Shown here in pieces: positions 1 to 8,431 of a DNA stretch of 64,000 nt. The notes beneath the pieces are model-generated. The model was not told the DNA's origin, did not search any database, and saw only the letters and a list, made by a program, of their open reading frames with translations. Source of the stretch: an uncultured Alistipes sp. (GTDB lineage Bacteria > Bacteroidota > Bacteroidia > Bacteroidales > Rikenellaceae). Numbering within the stretch: position 1 is the first letter of the stretch; each line of letters starts with the position of its first letter. The stretch spans positions 1 through 64,000 of the forward strand of contig CAOJSG010000005.1 in the NCBI GenBank assembly GCA_948442615.1, written 5' to 3'. A program made the translations under genes and the position numbers.

Positions 1-492
1 CGCTTCGGGGAAGGGGTATTTGCCGTGCATCTCCTTGACGAAGTACTTGCGGAAGGGGATCAGCAGCAGGATGCCCAGCAGCCCGCCGAAGAGCGACGAG
101 AGGAAGATCTGGTAGAAGGCGGCGTCCAGCCCCAGGATGTAGAGCGCCGGCAGCGTGAAGATCGCGCCGGCGACGATCACGCCCGACGAGGCGCCGATCG
201 ACTGGATGATGACGTTCTGTCCCAGCATGTTCTTCTTGCCGAGCATGTTGCCCAGCCCTACGGCGATGATGGCGATCGGAATCGCGGCTTCGAACACCTG
301 GCCCACCTTCAGTCCGAGGTAGGCCGCGGCGGCCGAGAAGATGACGGTCATGGCTAGGCCCATGGCCACCGAGTAGGCGGTGACCTCGCGGGGCGAGGCG
401 GAGGCCGGCATCATGGGGCGGTACTGTTCGCCCGGTCGAAGCTCCCGATAGGCGTTTTCGGGCAGCGAGGTGCGGATTTTTTCGGTTTCCAT
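1..492 (-). CDS. OPT family oligopeptide transporter, N-terminal part (gene continues past window start)
   Basis: Only the first 164 codons are present; the gene runs off the left edge. The protein starts METEKIRTSLPENAYRELRP, a soluble leader of about 40 residues, followed by hydrophobic stretches around residues 40-75, 80-125 and 125-150. The glycine- and alanine-rich helices with AAYLGLKVGQVFEAAIP and the QNVIIQSIGASSG segment are typical of the OPT superfamily, whose members import oligopeptides or metal chelates across the inner membrane. Substrate cannot be told from this fragment. The start is the ATG preceding the GAAACCGAAAAAATC codons; no clear -7 promoter element is visible in the 258 bases between this gene and the MazG-like gene, both of which read leftwards. 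The family call is good; transport specificity is unknown. Confidence 0.85.
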   Translation of the reverse strand, partial: METEKIRTSLPENAYRELRPGEQYRPMMPASASPREVTAYSVAMGLAMTVIFSAAAAYLGLKVGQVFEAAIPIAIIAVGLGNMLGKKNMLGQNVIIQSIGASSGVIVAGAIFTLPALYILGLDAAFYQIFLSSLFGGLLGILLLIPFRKYFVKEMHGKYPFPEA

Positions 493-750
493 CTCTATTT
501 TGTGTTTGTTTCGTTGTCGTTCGGTCGCGTTTTTCGGCGGCGGGCGGCGCGTCGGGGCGCTCGTGTCGGGCGGGCGGTGGCCCGGGGCGTAAGATCGCCT
601 TGCCCGTGGGGGCCGCCCGGGCGGGTCGAGGCATGCGCCGCGAACGCGCGTCGCGGAGGTCGGTCGTGATCGTCGGGCCGCCGTGCCGTGCCGGTGCGTG
701 CGGCGTTTCGGGCTGAGGTCGCGTGCGGAGCGTTACGGGCCCGGGGCGGA

Positions 751-1077
751 TCAGCGGTTGTCGCCGCTGCCCGAGATCAGGTGGCGCTGCATGCGCGAGC
801 GCAGCTTGTCGACGTTCATCTGCGCCACGTCGTCCAGGTCGTAGCCCAGGTCGCGGGCCAGCGTGGCGCAGTACCACAGCACGTCGCCGATCTCCTTGAC
901 GATCTCGCGCTTCTTCTCGTCGGTGAACTCTTCGTGTCCGTCGCGGATCACTTTCTTGACTTTGTCGGCCACCTCGCCCGCTTCGCCCGTCAGCCCCAGC
1001 GTGGGGTAGATGATGCGCCAGTTCTCGGGATAGATCGCCGTCTCGAGGGCGTGCTGCTGGTATTCGTTGAGTGTCAT
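751..1077 (-). CDS. MazG-like nucleotide pyrophosphohydrolase
   Basis: A 108-residue all-alpha NTP pyrophosphohydrolase of the MazG type, a cytoplasmic enzyme family that hydrolyses (d)NTPs to the monophosphate and pyrophosphate. The metal-binding acidic pattern is visible as GEAGEVADKV (E32, E35) and EIGDVLWY (E62, D65). A single MazG domain fills the protein, so it belongs to the short house-cleaning subgroup and not the two-domain E. coli MazG. A longer frame could start at 1128, but that ATG overlaps a TAATTTTG -7 promoter element at 1126-1133, so the MTLNEYQQ start at 1077 is chosen. The leader between promoter and start contains a small perfect hairpin. Substrate preference cannot be read from the sequence. 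Confidence 0.88.
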   Translation of the reverse strand: MTLNEYQQHALETAIYPENWRIIYPTLGLTGEAGEVADKVKKVIRDGHEEFTDEKKREIVKEIGDVLWYCATLARDLGYDLDDVAQMNVDKLRSRMQRHLISGSGDNR

Positions 1078-1103
1078 GGATGGATGGTGTTTGGGGTTAT
1101 CTC

Positions 1104-1120
1104 CGCAGTCGGCGACTGCG
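1104..1120 (-). other. small perfect hairpin in the MazG-like gene leader
   Basis: CGCAGTCG and CGACTGCG form an eight-base inverted repeat around one central base, between the -7 element and the start codon. It would sit near the 5' end of the transcript. Function is unknown; it may only stabilise the message. Confidence 0.4.
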
Positions 1121-1125
1121 ATGCG

Positions 1126-1133
1126 CAAAATTA
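1126..1133 (-). promoter_or_regulatory. -7 promoter element (TAATTTTG) of the MazG-like gene
   Basis: Reads TAATTTTG on the minus strand, a full match to the Bacteroidetes -7 consensus TAnnTTTG, about 50 bases upstream of the chosen start at 1077. No clean TTTG -33 element is seen at the expected distance. Confidence 0.6.
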
Positions 1134-1160
1134 ACGTTTTTTTCGGAAACCCTGCGCCGA

Positions 1161-1187
1161 AGGCCCCGATTCTTCGAACCGGGGCCT
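1161..1187 (-). terminator. hairpin after the amylase gene
   Basis: AGGCCCC (1161-1167) pairs with GGGGCCT (1181-1187), extended by one more G-C pair, about 20 bases beyond the amylase stop. The minus-strand side lacks a good T-run, so this may be a weak terminator or only a 3' stabiliser. On the plus strand four T residues follow a few bases later. Confidence 0.4.
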
Positions 1188-1207
1188 CGGATTTTGCGTG
1201 CGAACGG

Positions 1208-2881
1208 CTATTCCACGCGGAATATCGCGGCGGAGGCCGGTTTCATGCGGATGCGGGCCGTGCCTTTGCGCACGACGCAGCTCGCCGCCGGATCGGTGCC
1301 GTACACCGCTTCGGCGCGCAGGCCCGGAGCGGGGATTTCGGCCGCGACGCTGCGGCCCGAGGGGTTGAGCGCCACGAGGTATTTCGCCCCCTCGGCTTCG
1401 CGCAGATAGACCATCGGATAGGGGTCGTCGACCGAACTGAGGTAGCGCCAGTCGCCCGCGGTGCCCAGGGCCGGCGTCGCGGCCCGCAGTGCCAGCAGCC
1501 CGCGCACGTAGCTGAGGATCGAGTGCGGATCGTCCGTCTGTGCGGCGACGTCGGGACGTGCCGGATCGGGGTCGAGCGGCAGGTAGAGCCGTTCGGGGGC
1601 GGCCGACGAGAAGCCCGCGTTGGGCGTCGCGTCCCACTGCATCGGCGTGCGGCAGCTGCTGCGGTTGCGCGACGTGAAGCTGCCCTCCTTGACGGGCGCG
1701 TCCTCGATGTTGCGCATGCCGATCTCCTCGCCGTAGTAGACGATCGGCACCCACGGCATCGTGAGGAAGAAGGTCAGCGCCGTCTTCAGTTCGTCGGGTG
1801 TGCGGCGGTCGAAGCGGTTCAGCCGCCAGATGTCGTGGCTGCATGTGGGCATCGACGCGAAGCCCCGGTCGCGCGTGGCGAGGTACTGCTCGGTGTAGCG
1901 CTCGACGAACGACCGCACGTCGCCGCGCCCCGCGCGGTCGAAGAAGCAGGGGGTCGGCTTGCCCTTGTCCGAGGTGTGGCAGAAGAGCGGGCGGTACATT
2001 TCGTTGCCCCATTTGTTGTGGATGATCAGGTCGATGTGGAAGCCGGCGTCGATGGCGTGGCTCGGCTGGCTCCACTCCGAGATCAGGATGCACCCGGGGT
2101 GGTGCTCCTCGACCCAGGCGCGCATCTCCCGCCACAGCCGGCGGTTGGCCGTGAACGCTTCGTCGTCGCCCTTGACCAGGCTCGGGGCCATGTCGCAGCG
2201 GAAGCCGTCGACGCCTTTCGACATCCAGAAGTCCATGATGCGCCGGATCTCCTGCCGCACGGCGCGCGGCCCCGGATCGTCGTAGCCCTGCTGCCAGGGT
2301 TGCGCGGGGTCGGGGTGGGCGTAGCCGTAGTTCAGGGCCGGCTGGATGTCGAAGAAGTTCTTGAGGTAGTTGCCGTCGCGCGGGGCGTCGGCCGCCACGA
2401 ACTTGCGGCTCGGGAAATCCGACTTCGACGGGCTCCAGATGTAGTAGTCGCTGTATTGCAGCTCGGTGTCGGCCTCGCACGACTGGCGGAACCAGGGGTG
2501 TTTGTCCGACGTGTGGCCCGCCACCAGGTCCAGGCAGACGCGGATGCCCAGGGCGTGGGCCTCGTCGATCAGCCGCACCAGCTGGGCATTGGTCCCGAAA
2601 CGTGGGTCGACGCGGTAGAAGTCGGTGATGTCGTAGCCGCCGTCCTCGAACTCGCTGGCGAAGCAGGGGCTCATCCAGATGGTGTTGAACCCCGTCGCGC
2701 GGATGTAGCCGAGCTTCGAGCGGATGCCTTCGAGGTCGCCGATGCCGTCGCCGTCGCTGTCCATGAAGGTCGAGGGGTAGATGTGGTAGATGACGGCGCG
2801 CTCGAGCCAGTCGGGGACCGTGCGGGCCGTCGTCTGCGCCGCGGCGAACAGCGCGAGCAGGGGGAGGAGGATTTTTCTCAT
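1208..2881 (-). CDS. secreted GH13 alpha-amylase family glycoside hydrolase
   Basis: A 557-residue GH13 enzyme with an N-terminal signal peptide (MRKILLPLLALFAAAQTTA), so it acts in the periplasm or outside. The (beta/alpha)8 barrel starts near residue 27 (VIYHIYPSTFMDSDGDGIGDL). Catalytic residues are clear: nucleophile D230 in DGFRCDMA, acid/base E269 in LISEW, and transition-state aspartate D350 in TCSHD. The asparagines that usually precede the conserved histidines in GH13 regions I and IV are replaced (DLVAGHTSD, CSHD), which may mark a subfamily. A beta-sandwich C domain follows from about residue 475. The GEEIGM and FTSRNR-PMQWD features resemble alpha-glucosidase and oligo-1,6-glucosidase types, so short alpha-glucans are likelier substrates than polymer starch; this is inference. 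No SusC/SusD genes lie nearby. The gene lies 133 bases downstream of the alpha/beta hydrolase gene on the same strand. Confidence 0.93.
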   Translation of the reverse strand: MRKILLPLLALFAAAQTTARTVPDWLERAVIYHIYPSTFMDSDGDGIGDLEGIRSKLGYIRATGFNTIWMSPCFASEFEDGGYDITDFYRVDPRFGTNAQLVRLIDEAHALGIRVCLDLVAGHTSDKHPWFRQSCEADTELQYSDYYIWSPSKSDFPSRKFVAADAPRDGNYLKNFFDIQPALNYGYAHPDPAQPWQQGYDDPGPRAVRQEIRRIMDFWMSKGVDGFRCDMAPSLVKGDDEAFTANRRLWREMRAWVEEHHPGCILISEWSQPSHAIDAGFHIDLIIHNKWGNEMYRPLFCHTSDKGKPTPCFFDRAGRGDVRSFVERYTEQYLATRDRGFASMPTCSHDIWRLNRFDRRTPDELKTALTFFLTMPWVPIVYYGEEIGMRNIEDAPVKEGSFTSRNRSSCRTPMQWDATPNAGFSSAAPERLYLPLDPDPARPDVAAQTDDPHSILSYVRGLLALRAATPALGTAGDWRYLSSVDDPYPMVYLREAEGAKYLVALNPSGRSVAAEIPAPGLRAEAVYGTDPAASCVVRKGTARIRMKPASAAIFRVE

Positions 2882-3014
2882 GGGTATCTCTTTTCGGGTG
2901 GTGCGGGGAGGCCGGGGCGGTGCGTTCCGATCCGCCGTGCGGAGGCTGCGGCCCGAGGCGCGTCTCTCGGGGCTGCCGGTTTCCGCTGCGGGCGCGCGGC
3001 GGCTGCGGAGCCGC

Positions 3015-3965
3015 TCAGAGCGCTCCGGCGAACCGCGTCACGCAGGCCGCGAGCTCGGGGTCGAGCGGAAGCGTACGGTCGGTGTAGGCCGGAATCTGCT
3101 CGACGGGAGTCCGCCCCGCGCAGTTCTTGAGCGCATGCGTCAGCCCACCGATGATCCGCAGTTCGGCCGAGGGGCAGGCCGCCGCGAGCGCTTCGGCGTC
3201 GGCCGCCGGGATCTGCAGGTCGTTGTCGCCGCCCACGACGCATACAGGGACCGTCAGCCGGGCGATCAGCCGTTGCGGATCGTGGGGCATCTGCGTCAGC
3301 AGGTAGCGTTGCAGCGGCGGAGCGAAGAGCATCTCCAGCTGTTCGGGGTAGCGGTCGGTCGTGCGCCCCGCCCGCAGCGACCCCAGCACGCTGCGGGCTT
3401 CGAGCAGCAGCGGCAGGTCGGTGAAGGCGAGCTGTGCGGCCAGCTGCCGCTCGATCAGCCGGTCCATCGGCAGGCCGGGGCCGCAGAGCGACACGACGGC
3501 GGCGATCTGCGGATTGTCCTGCGCGACGCACAGGGCGATCAGCGCGCCTTCGCTGTGGCCGATCAGCACGATTTTGCGGAATCCCTCCCGGCCGAGGAAC
3601 TCCGCGCAGGCCGCGGCGTCGGCCACGAAGTCGTCGAAACGGATGTTGGCCAGGCGTGACGGGTCGTCGTAGCGGCTTGCGCCCACGCCCCGTTTGTCGT
3701 AGCGCAGCGAGGCGATGCCCGCCTCTTCGAGCGCCTGCGCCAGGTAGAGGAACGCATCCGTGCCCGGTCCCAGCATGCTGTTGCAGTTGCGGTCCGTGGG
3801 GCCGGAGCCGGCGATGATGAGGGCGGCGGTTTCGGCGCCCTGCTGCGGGACGAGCAGCGTGCCGCGAAGCGTCCCGAACGAGCGGTCCAGCGCCACTTCG
3901 CGCGATTCGGCGGCGGCCGTCCAGACCGCCGCGAGTGTCAAAATCAGAGAAAGAAGTCGTTTCAT
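3015..3965 (-). CDS. secreted alpha/beta hydrolase
   Basis: A 316-residue protein with a signal peptide (MKRLLSLILTLAAVWTAAAE) and an alpha/beta hydrolase fold. The nucleophile elbow is GHSEGA with S138; the likely acid is D249 in GGDNDLQIP and the base is H277 in GGLTHALK. The oxyanion region AGSGPTDRN (around residues 52-60) and the RYDKRGVGAS segment match the group of exported hydrolases often annotated as alpha/beta hydrolase or dienelactone-hydrolase-like proteins. There is no lipobox, so it is probably periplasmic. The physiological ester or amide substrate is unknown. It lies on the same strand as the amylase (133-base gap) and 348 bases after the ManC gene; no promoter consensus is visible in front of it. 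Confidence 0.88.
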   Translation of the reverse strand: MKRLLSLILTLAAVWTAAAESREVALDRSFGTLRGTLLVPQQGAETAALIIAGSGPTDRNCNSMLGPGTDAFLYLAQALEEAGIASLRYDKRGVGASRYDDPSRLANIRFDDFVADAAACAEFLGREGFRKIVLIGHSEGALIALCVAQDNPQIAAVVSLCGPGLPMDRLIERQLAAQLAFTDLPLLLEARSVLGSLRAGRTTDRYPEQLEMLFAPPLQRYLLTQMPHDPQRLIARLTVPVCVVGGDNDLQIPAADAEALAAACPSAELRIIGGLTHALKNCAGRTPVEQIPAYTDRTLPLDPELAACVTRFAGAL

Positions 3966-4313
3966 GCGATTCGGATTCGGGGAACGGGGCGCCGGCGGCC
4001 GGGTCCGTTCGGGCTTTCCGGCTGCCGGGCGGGCGTTCCGTGCGCCGTGTTTTCCGGACTGTTCGGCTTCCTGGTAGCCGGCCGGGCGGCGCTGTTGTCT
4101 TTCGGTGCCGGACGGGCGTTCCGCGCATCGGCCGCGGACCTGGATGCGATCGGACTCGGACTCGGACCCGGATGCGGTCGGCCGCGGTATCCGGTGCAGG
4201 GCCGCGCGGGCGGGGCACTGCGGCCGACGGGAAGTCCGGTGCGGCGTTCCGCGGGGCGTTCGGACATCTGCCGCCGGGACCGACCTGCGTCCGGCGGCGC
4301 TCCTTCCCGGGTG
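3966..4313. other. 348-base non-coding gap
   Basis: GC-rich sequence between the ManC gene and the alpha/beta hydrolase gene. It holds a short run of GGACTC-like hexamer repeats near 4145-4170 but no recognisable gene, -7 element or strong hairpin. Confidence 0.5.
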
Positions 4314-5387
4314 TCAGATGTGTTTGTCGCCGTTGTGGAACTTCACTTCGTCGATGTATTTCTTGATGTTCTGCTCCTCGGCCCGGGGGCAGACGAGCAG
4401 CACGTCGTCCGTATCCACGACGATGTACTCCTTCAGCCCGCTGATGACCGCGATCTTGTCCTTGGGGAGCGAGACGATGCTGTTGCGCGTGTCGTAGAGG
4501 TAGCACCCCTCCTCGGGAGCGGCGTTGGCATAGCGGTCCTTGCGGGCGTGCTGGTAGACCGAACCCCACGTCCCGACGTCGCTCCAGCCGAATTCGCCGC
4601 AGCGGACGTAGACGTTGTCCGCCTTCTCCATCACCCCGTAGTCGATCGAGATGGCGCGGCTCTCCGAGTAGGCCATTTCGACCACGTTGCGTTCGGCTTC
4701 GGTGCCGATCGCCATCATCACGCCGCGGAAGAGCGCGTGGTGCTCGGGCAGGTAGCGGCGGAAGGCCTCGACGATGGTCCGCACCTTCCAGATGAAGATG
4801 CCCGAATTCCAGAAGAACTCGCCGCACTGCAGAAAGGTCTGGGCCAGCTCCAGGCAGGGCTTTTCGGTGAAGCACTTCACCTTGCTGATGGGCTGCGAGT
4901 CCGACACCTGGATGTAGCCGTAGCCCGTTTCGGGCCGCGTCGGCTTGATGCCTACCGTGACCAGCGCGTCGTGCTCGGCGGCGAAGTCGACGCACTCGCC
5001 GATGATCGAGCGGAAATCCTCCTCGTTGAGGATCAGGTGGTCCGACGGCGTGACGATCATCTCGGCCTCGGGGTTGCGGCGCAGCAGCGTGAAGGCCGCG
5101 TAGGCGATGCAGGGGGCGGTGTTGCGTCCGATGGGCTCGCACAGGATCTGGTCTTCGGAGAGTTCGGGCAGGTGCTGCATCACCAGCTCCTTGTATCGTT
5201 GATGGGTGACCACCATGAAATTTTCCACGGGAACGAGTTTCTCGAATCTTTCGAACGTGTGCCGCAGGAACGATTTGCCGGTCCCCAGGATGTCGAGGAA
5301 CTGTTTGGGCATCGACTGGCGGCTGCGGGGCCAGAAGCGGGTGCCGGCGCCGCCTGCCATGAGCACACAATATTTATTGCTTTCCAT
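4314..5387 (-). CDS. manC: mannose-1-phosphate guanylyltransferase
   Basis: A 357-residue cytoplasmic enzyme that makes GDP-mannose from mannose 1-phosphate and GTP, feeding capsule, O-antigen and protein glycosylation (GDP-fucose is derived from it). The nucleotide-binding signature is at the N terminus, MAGGAGTRFWPRSR (residues 10-23), and the sugar-phosphate loop FTEKP and the IGRNTAPCIA block follow. There is no C-terminal isomerase domain, so it is the short, monofunctional ManC type. The frame could begin at 5519, but that would run through the promoter; the ATG at 5387 (MESNKYCVLMAGG) starts directly at the Rossmann fold. It is divergent from the phosphatidylserine synthase-like gene, with -7 elements of both genes packed into about 30 bases. 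Confidence 0.94.
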   Translation of the reverse strand: MESNKYCVLMAGGAGTRFWPRSRQSMPKQFLDILGTGKSFLRHTFERFEKLVPVENFMVVTHQRYKELVMQHLPELSEDQILCEPIGRNTAPCIAYAAFTLLRRNPEAEMIVTPSDHLILNEEDFRSIIGECVDFAAEHDALVTVGIKPTRPETGYGYIQVSDSQPISKVKCFTEKPCLELAQTFLQCGEFFWNSGIFIWKVRTIVEAFRRYLPEHHALFRGVMMAIGTEAERNVVEMAYSESRAISIDYGVMEKADNVYVRCGEFGWSDVGTWGSVYQHARKDRYANAAPEEGCYLYDTRNSIVSLPKDKIAVISGLKEYIVVDTDDVLLVCPRAEEQNIKKYIDEVKFHNGDKHI

Positions 5388-5412
5388 GGTTATTATAAGG
5401 AATTGATTCGAA

Positions 5413-5420
5413 CAAAGATA
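5413..5420 (-). promoter_or_regulatory. -7 promoter element (TATCTTTG) of manC
   Basis: TATCTTTG on the minus strand matches TAnnTTTG and lies 26 bases upstream of the manC start. It is back to back with the plus-strand -7 element at 5432. Confidence 0.65.
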
Positions 5421-5431
5421 AAAATATTTTG

Positions 5432-5439
5432 TAACTTTG
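5432..5439 (+). promoter_or_regulatory. -7 promoter element (TAACTTTG) of the phosphatidylserine synthase-like gene
   Basis: TAACTTTG matches TAnnTTTG. A candidate TTG start at 5437 would lie inside this element, so translation must begin downstream; this supports the TTG at 5473. Confidence 0.65.
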
Positions 5440-5472
5440 CCGCCTATTGGGGAATTAAAATTTTTTCGACTT

Positions 5473-6192
5473 TTGGAAATCAGACTCATCACGATACCGA
5501 ACCTGCTGACGCTTTCCAACCTGCTCTGCGGCGCACTGGGCGCCGTGATGGCGCTGGCTTACGGCGATCTGACCGCCGCATTCTGTCTGATGGTCGCAGC
5601 GGCCGTCTTCGATTTTCTGGACGGATTCGTGGCGCGGCTGCTGGGGCAGAGCTCGCCCATCGGCCTGCAGCTCGATTCGCTGGCCGACGACGTGACCTTC
5701 GGCTTCACCCCCGCGGCGATCCTTTTCGCGCTCTACGGCCGTACGGGCGGGGCGCTGTGGATGGGCGATGCCGCGTGGCCGGCCTTCCTGGTCTTCTTTT
5801 TCACGGCCTGCGCGGCGTTGCGGCTGGCGAAGTTCAACATCGACGATACGCAGCGCACGGAGTTCTGCGGCCTGCCGTCGCCCGCCGCGGCGCTCTTCTG
5901 CGCTTCGCTGGGGCTGGTGGCCGAACGCTACTGCGTGCCGGTTCCGCGCGAAGGGGTGCTGGCCGCGGCGCTGGTCGCCGGGCTGCTGATGCTGGCGCCG
6001 GTGCGCATGTTCGCACTGAAGTTCCACGGCTTCGGCTGGCGGGGCAACGAGCTTCGCTATTCGTTCCTGCTGCTGAGCGCGGTGCTCATCGGCGTGCTGC
6101 GGCTCTACGCGATCCCGGCCATCGTGGGGGCCTATGTGCTCGTTTCGACCGTCCGCTGGCTGCGCCGGCGCCCGCGGAACGAGGCCCGATGA
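5473..6192 (+). CDS. pssA: CDP-alcohol phosphatidyltransferase, probably CDP-diacylglycerol-serine O-phosphatidyltransferase
   Basis: An integral membrane protein of about 239 residues that transfers a phosphatidyl group from CDP-diacylglycerol to an alcohol; in Bacteroidales this gene type is the phosphatidylserine synthase that supplies phosphatidylethanolamine. The family signature DGxxARx8GxxxDxxxD is complete (D50, G51, A54, R55, G64, D68, D72 in LDGFVARLLGQSSPIG and LQLDSLADD). Several hydrophobic helices follow to the C terminus. No ATG suits the N terminus: the first in-frame start candidate overlaps the -7 element, so a TTG at 5473 giving MEIRLITIPNLLTLSN is proposed from the usual RLxTIPNLLTL beginning of the family. 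The serine specificity is inferred from family and lineage, not from a residue. Confidence 0.85.
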   Translation: MEIRLITIPNLLTLSNLLCGALGAVMALAYGDLTAAFCLMVAAAVFDFLDGFVARLLGQSSPIGLQLDSLADDVTFGFTPAAILFALYGRTGGALWMGDAAWPAFLVFFFTACAALRLAKFNIDDTQRTEFCGLPSPAAALFCASLGLVAERYCVPVPREGVLAAALVAGLLMLAPVRMFALKFHGFGWRGNELRYSFLLLSAVLIGVLRLYAIPAIVGAYVLVSTVRWLRRRPRNEAR

Positions 6193-6213
6193 GGAGTTTT
6201 GAAAAATTTTAAT

Positions 6214-6221
6214 TAACTTTG
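6214..6221 (+). promoter_or_regulatory. -7 promoter element (TAACTTTG) of the porin gene
   Basis: TAACTTTG lies 25 bases upstream of the ATG at 6246, in an AT-rich patch right after the preceding stop codon, so the porin probably has its own transcript. Confidence 0.6.
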
Positions 6222-6245
6222 CCGCGAATTCCGTTTCCGAGGTTT

Positions 6246-8387
6246 ATGTGGAGGTCGTCGATCCGTATTCTTTTGCTGGCATGCGCCGTGCTGCTCGTTG
6301 CGGGGCCGGTGCGTTCGTACGCCCAGCGTTTCGACGCCCGGACGCTGATGCGGTCGCAGAAGAACGGCAACAACACGGGACTCTACGGCGACAATCCCTA
6401 TGCCTCGGACGAGGAGTCGGAGGAGGGGGCTGAGCAGGCCGATACGACCAAGAAGGAGCGCCGCATCCGCAAACCGCTCGAATCCTACTTCTTCAGCGAC
6501 TCGGTGCGGGCGCTCAACAACTTCCGCTGGCATGTCGACCGCGACTACAACCGGGTGGAGATCGGGCCGATCGACACGATGCTCGCCGATTTCCACATCG
6601 ACTATCCGGTCTATCGCCGCGGGGTGGGCGACATGACGGTCGGCGCGCTGGGCCAAGCCTCGCAGCCGCTCAACTTCTTCGACCGCTCGCAGTCGACCGA
6701 CTTCACCTTCGCCCGGCCGTACGACGCCTATACGTACGACATGGAGAACGTGCCGTTCTACAACGTGAAGAAGCCGATGATCCACTTCACCTACCTGGAG
6801 TCGGGTCAGAAGCGCTACCGCGAGGAGCATTTCGCCATCATGACGGCGCAGAACATCTCGCCCTCCACGGGATTCAACGTCGACTACAAGTCGCGCGGCA
6901 CCCGGGGCCTCTACGAGTGGTCGCGTACGAAGAACCACAACCTGTCGGTCGCCGTGTCGCACACGGGCAAGCGCTATTCGGTCCACGCGGGGTTCATCAA
7001 CAACCACATCGAACAGCAGGAGAACGGCGGCGTGGTGGGCGAATGGGCCATCGCCGACACGACGTTCCAGATGCCGTCGGGCGTGCCGACGCGGCTGGCG
7101 GGCGCCGAGGCGCAGAACACCTACCGCAACAACGCCTTCTTCATCACGCAGTCGTACGGCATTCCGCTGGCGCCCGTGACGGAGCGCGACTTCTCGATCG
7201 CCGACCTGCCGGCGGTGTTCGTGGGCCACTCGTTCGAGTACAACTCGTGGAGCAAGGTCTATACGGACCACTATGCGACCTATACCGACGAGCGCGGCGG
7301 CCGCGATGAAAACGGCAACTTCGTGCCCACGGAGGGGACCTACTACGAAAACTGGTACCTCAATCCCGAGCAGACGCGCGATTCGCTCTACGAGCGGGTC
7401 GTCTCGAACCGGCTTTTCGTGCAGGCGCAGCCGTGGGACCGCAACGGCGTGGTGGGTACGGTCGACGGCGGCGTGGGCATCGACCTGCACACCTATTCGC
7501 AGTTCGGTCTGCGGAGCTATCTGTCGGGCCGCTACGCGAAGGTGAACAAGACGAGCTTCTTTGTCTACGGAGCCGTCGGAGGCAAAATCAAAAAATACGT
7601 CGACTGGGATGCGAACTTCAGGTTCTACCCGTCGGGGTACAGAGGCGGAGACCTCGACATCGGCGCCCGCGTGGCGCTGAAGGGGTATCTCCGCGGTCAT
7701 CCCCTGATTCTCGAAGGCAGCTTCTCGACGGAGCGCCGCTCGCCGGGCTACTGGCAGGAGAATCTAATCTCGAACCACTACATGTGGTCCCATTCTTTCG
7801 CCAAGGAGAATGATACCCGTTTCGAGGTGAAGTTTTCGGTTCCCGACTTCGCGTTCGAAGCCGCCGCCTGGCAGGCGGTCGTTACCGACAAGATCTATTA
7901 CGGCAGCGACAGCCAAGTGGCCCAGCACGGCGGAAACGTCAGCCTCACGGGGGTGTATGCCCGCAAAGATTTCCGCCTCGGCGGACTTCATTTGGATCAC
8001 AGGGTATTGCTGCAGTGGAGTACGAATCAGAATGTCGTACCCGTACCGCTTGCCAGCGCCTTCCTGTCGTATTACTACGAGTTCTGGGTGGTGCGCGACG
8101 TGCTGCGTTTGCAGACCGGTCTGGACGGACGCTACAATACGAAATATTATGCGCCCGGCTACAATCCGGCACTTTCGGTCTTCTACAACCAGCGCGAGGT
8201 CGAACTGGGAAACTATCCCTACATGGATTTCTTCGTTACGGCCAAGTGGAAGAGAATGCGTATTTTCCTGAAATACCAGCATCTGAACAAGGGCCTGTTC
8301 GGCAACGGCGAGTACTTTTCGGTGGCTCGCTATCCGCTCAATCCGGGCATGTTCAAGATGGGCATCTCTTGGGGATTCTACGATTGA
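6246..8387 (+). CDS. putative outer-membrane porin (Porin_10-like beta-barrel)
   Basis: A 713-residue exported protein with a signal peptide ending near SYAQ (residues 20-27), followed by an acidic linker (SDEESEEGAEQAD). The rest consists of alternating aromatic and polar strands typical of a large beta-barrel, ending in the outer-membrane-type C terminus FKMGISWGFYD. The N-terminal block with SYFFSDSVRALNNFRWHVD and the LNFFDRSQSTDFTFARPYDAY segment resemble the Bacteroidetes putative porin family (PF14121, assigned from memory). It probably allows passive uptake across the outer membrane; cargo is unknown. The last quarter (from about 7570) uses more A/T-rich codons than the first part. 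The start at 6246 is chosen because the longer frame from 6219 begins inside the promoter. Confidence 0.82.
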   Translation: MWRSSIRILLLACAVLLVAGPVRSYAQRFDARTLMRSQKNGNNTGLYGDNPYASDEESEEGAEQADTTKKERRIRKPLESYFFSDSVRALNNFRWHVDRDYNRVEIGPIDTMLADFHIDYPVYRRGVGDMTVGALGQASQPLNFFDRSQSTDFTFARPYDAYTYDMENVPFYNVKKPMIHFTYLESGQKRYREEHFAIMTAQNISPSTGFNVDYKSRGTRGLYEWSRTKNHNLSVAVSHTGKRYSVHAGFINNHIEQQENGGVVGEWAIADTTFQMPSGVPTRLAGAEAQNTYRNNAFFITQSYGIPLAPVTERDFSIADLPAVFVGHSFEYNSWSKVYTDHYATYTDERGGRDENGNFVPTEGTYYENWYLNPEQTRDSLYERVVSNRLFVQAQPWDRNGVVGTVDGGVGIDLHTYSQFGLRSYLSGRYAKVNKTSFFVYGAVGGKIKKYVDWDANFRFYPSGYRGGDLDIGARVALKGYLRGHPLILEGSFSTERRSPGYWQENLISNHYMWSHSFAKENDTRFEVKFSVPDFAFEAAAWQAVVTDKIYYGSDSQVAQHGGNVSLTGVYARKDFRLGGLHLDHRVLLQWSTNQNVVPVPLASAFLSYYYEFWVVRDVLRLQTGLDGRYNTKYYAPGYNPALSVFYNQREVELGNYPYMDFFVTAKWKRMRIFLKYQHLNKGLFGNGEYFSVARYPLNPGMFKMGISWGFYD

Positions 8388-8431
8388 CGTACTGTTCTGC
8401 GCGGTATGAGCTGCCCGCAAAACGATGAAGT

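Noticed and set aside
1067..3130. A 687-codon open frame on the plus strand
   Set aside because: Antisense to the amylase gene, whose catalytic motifs are complete.
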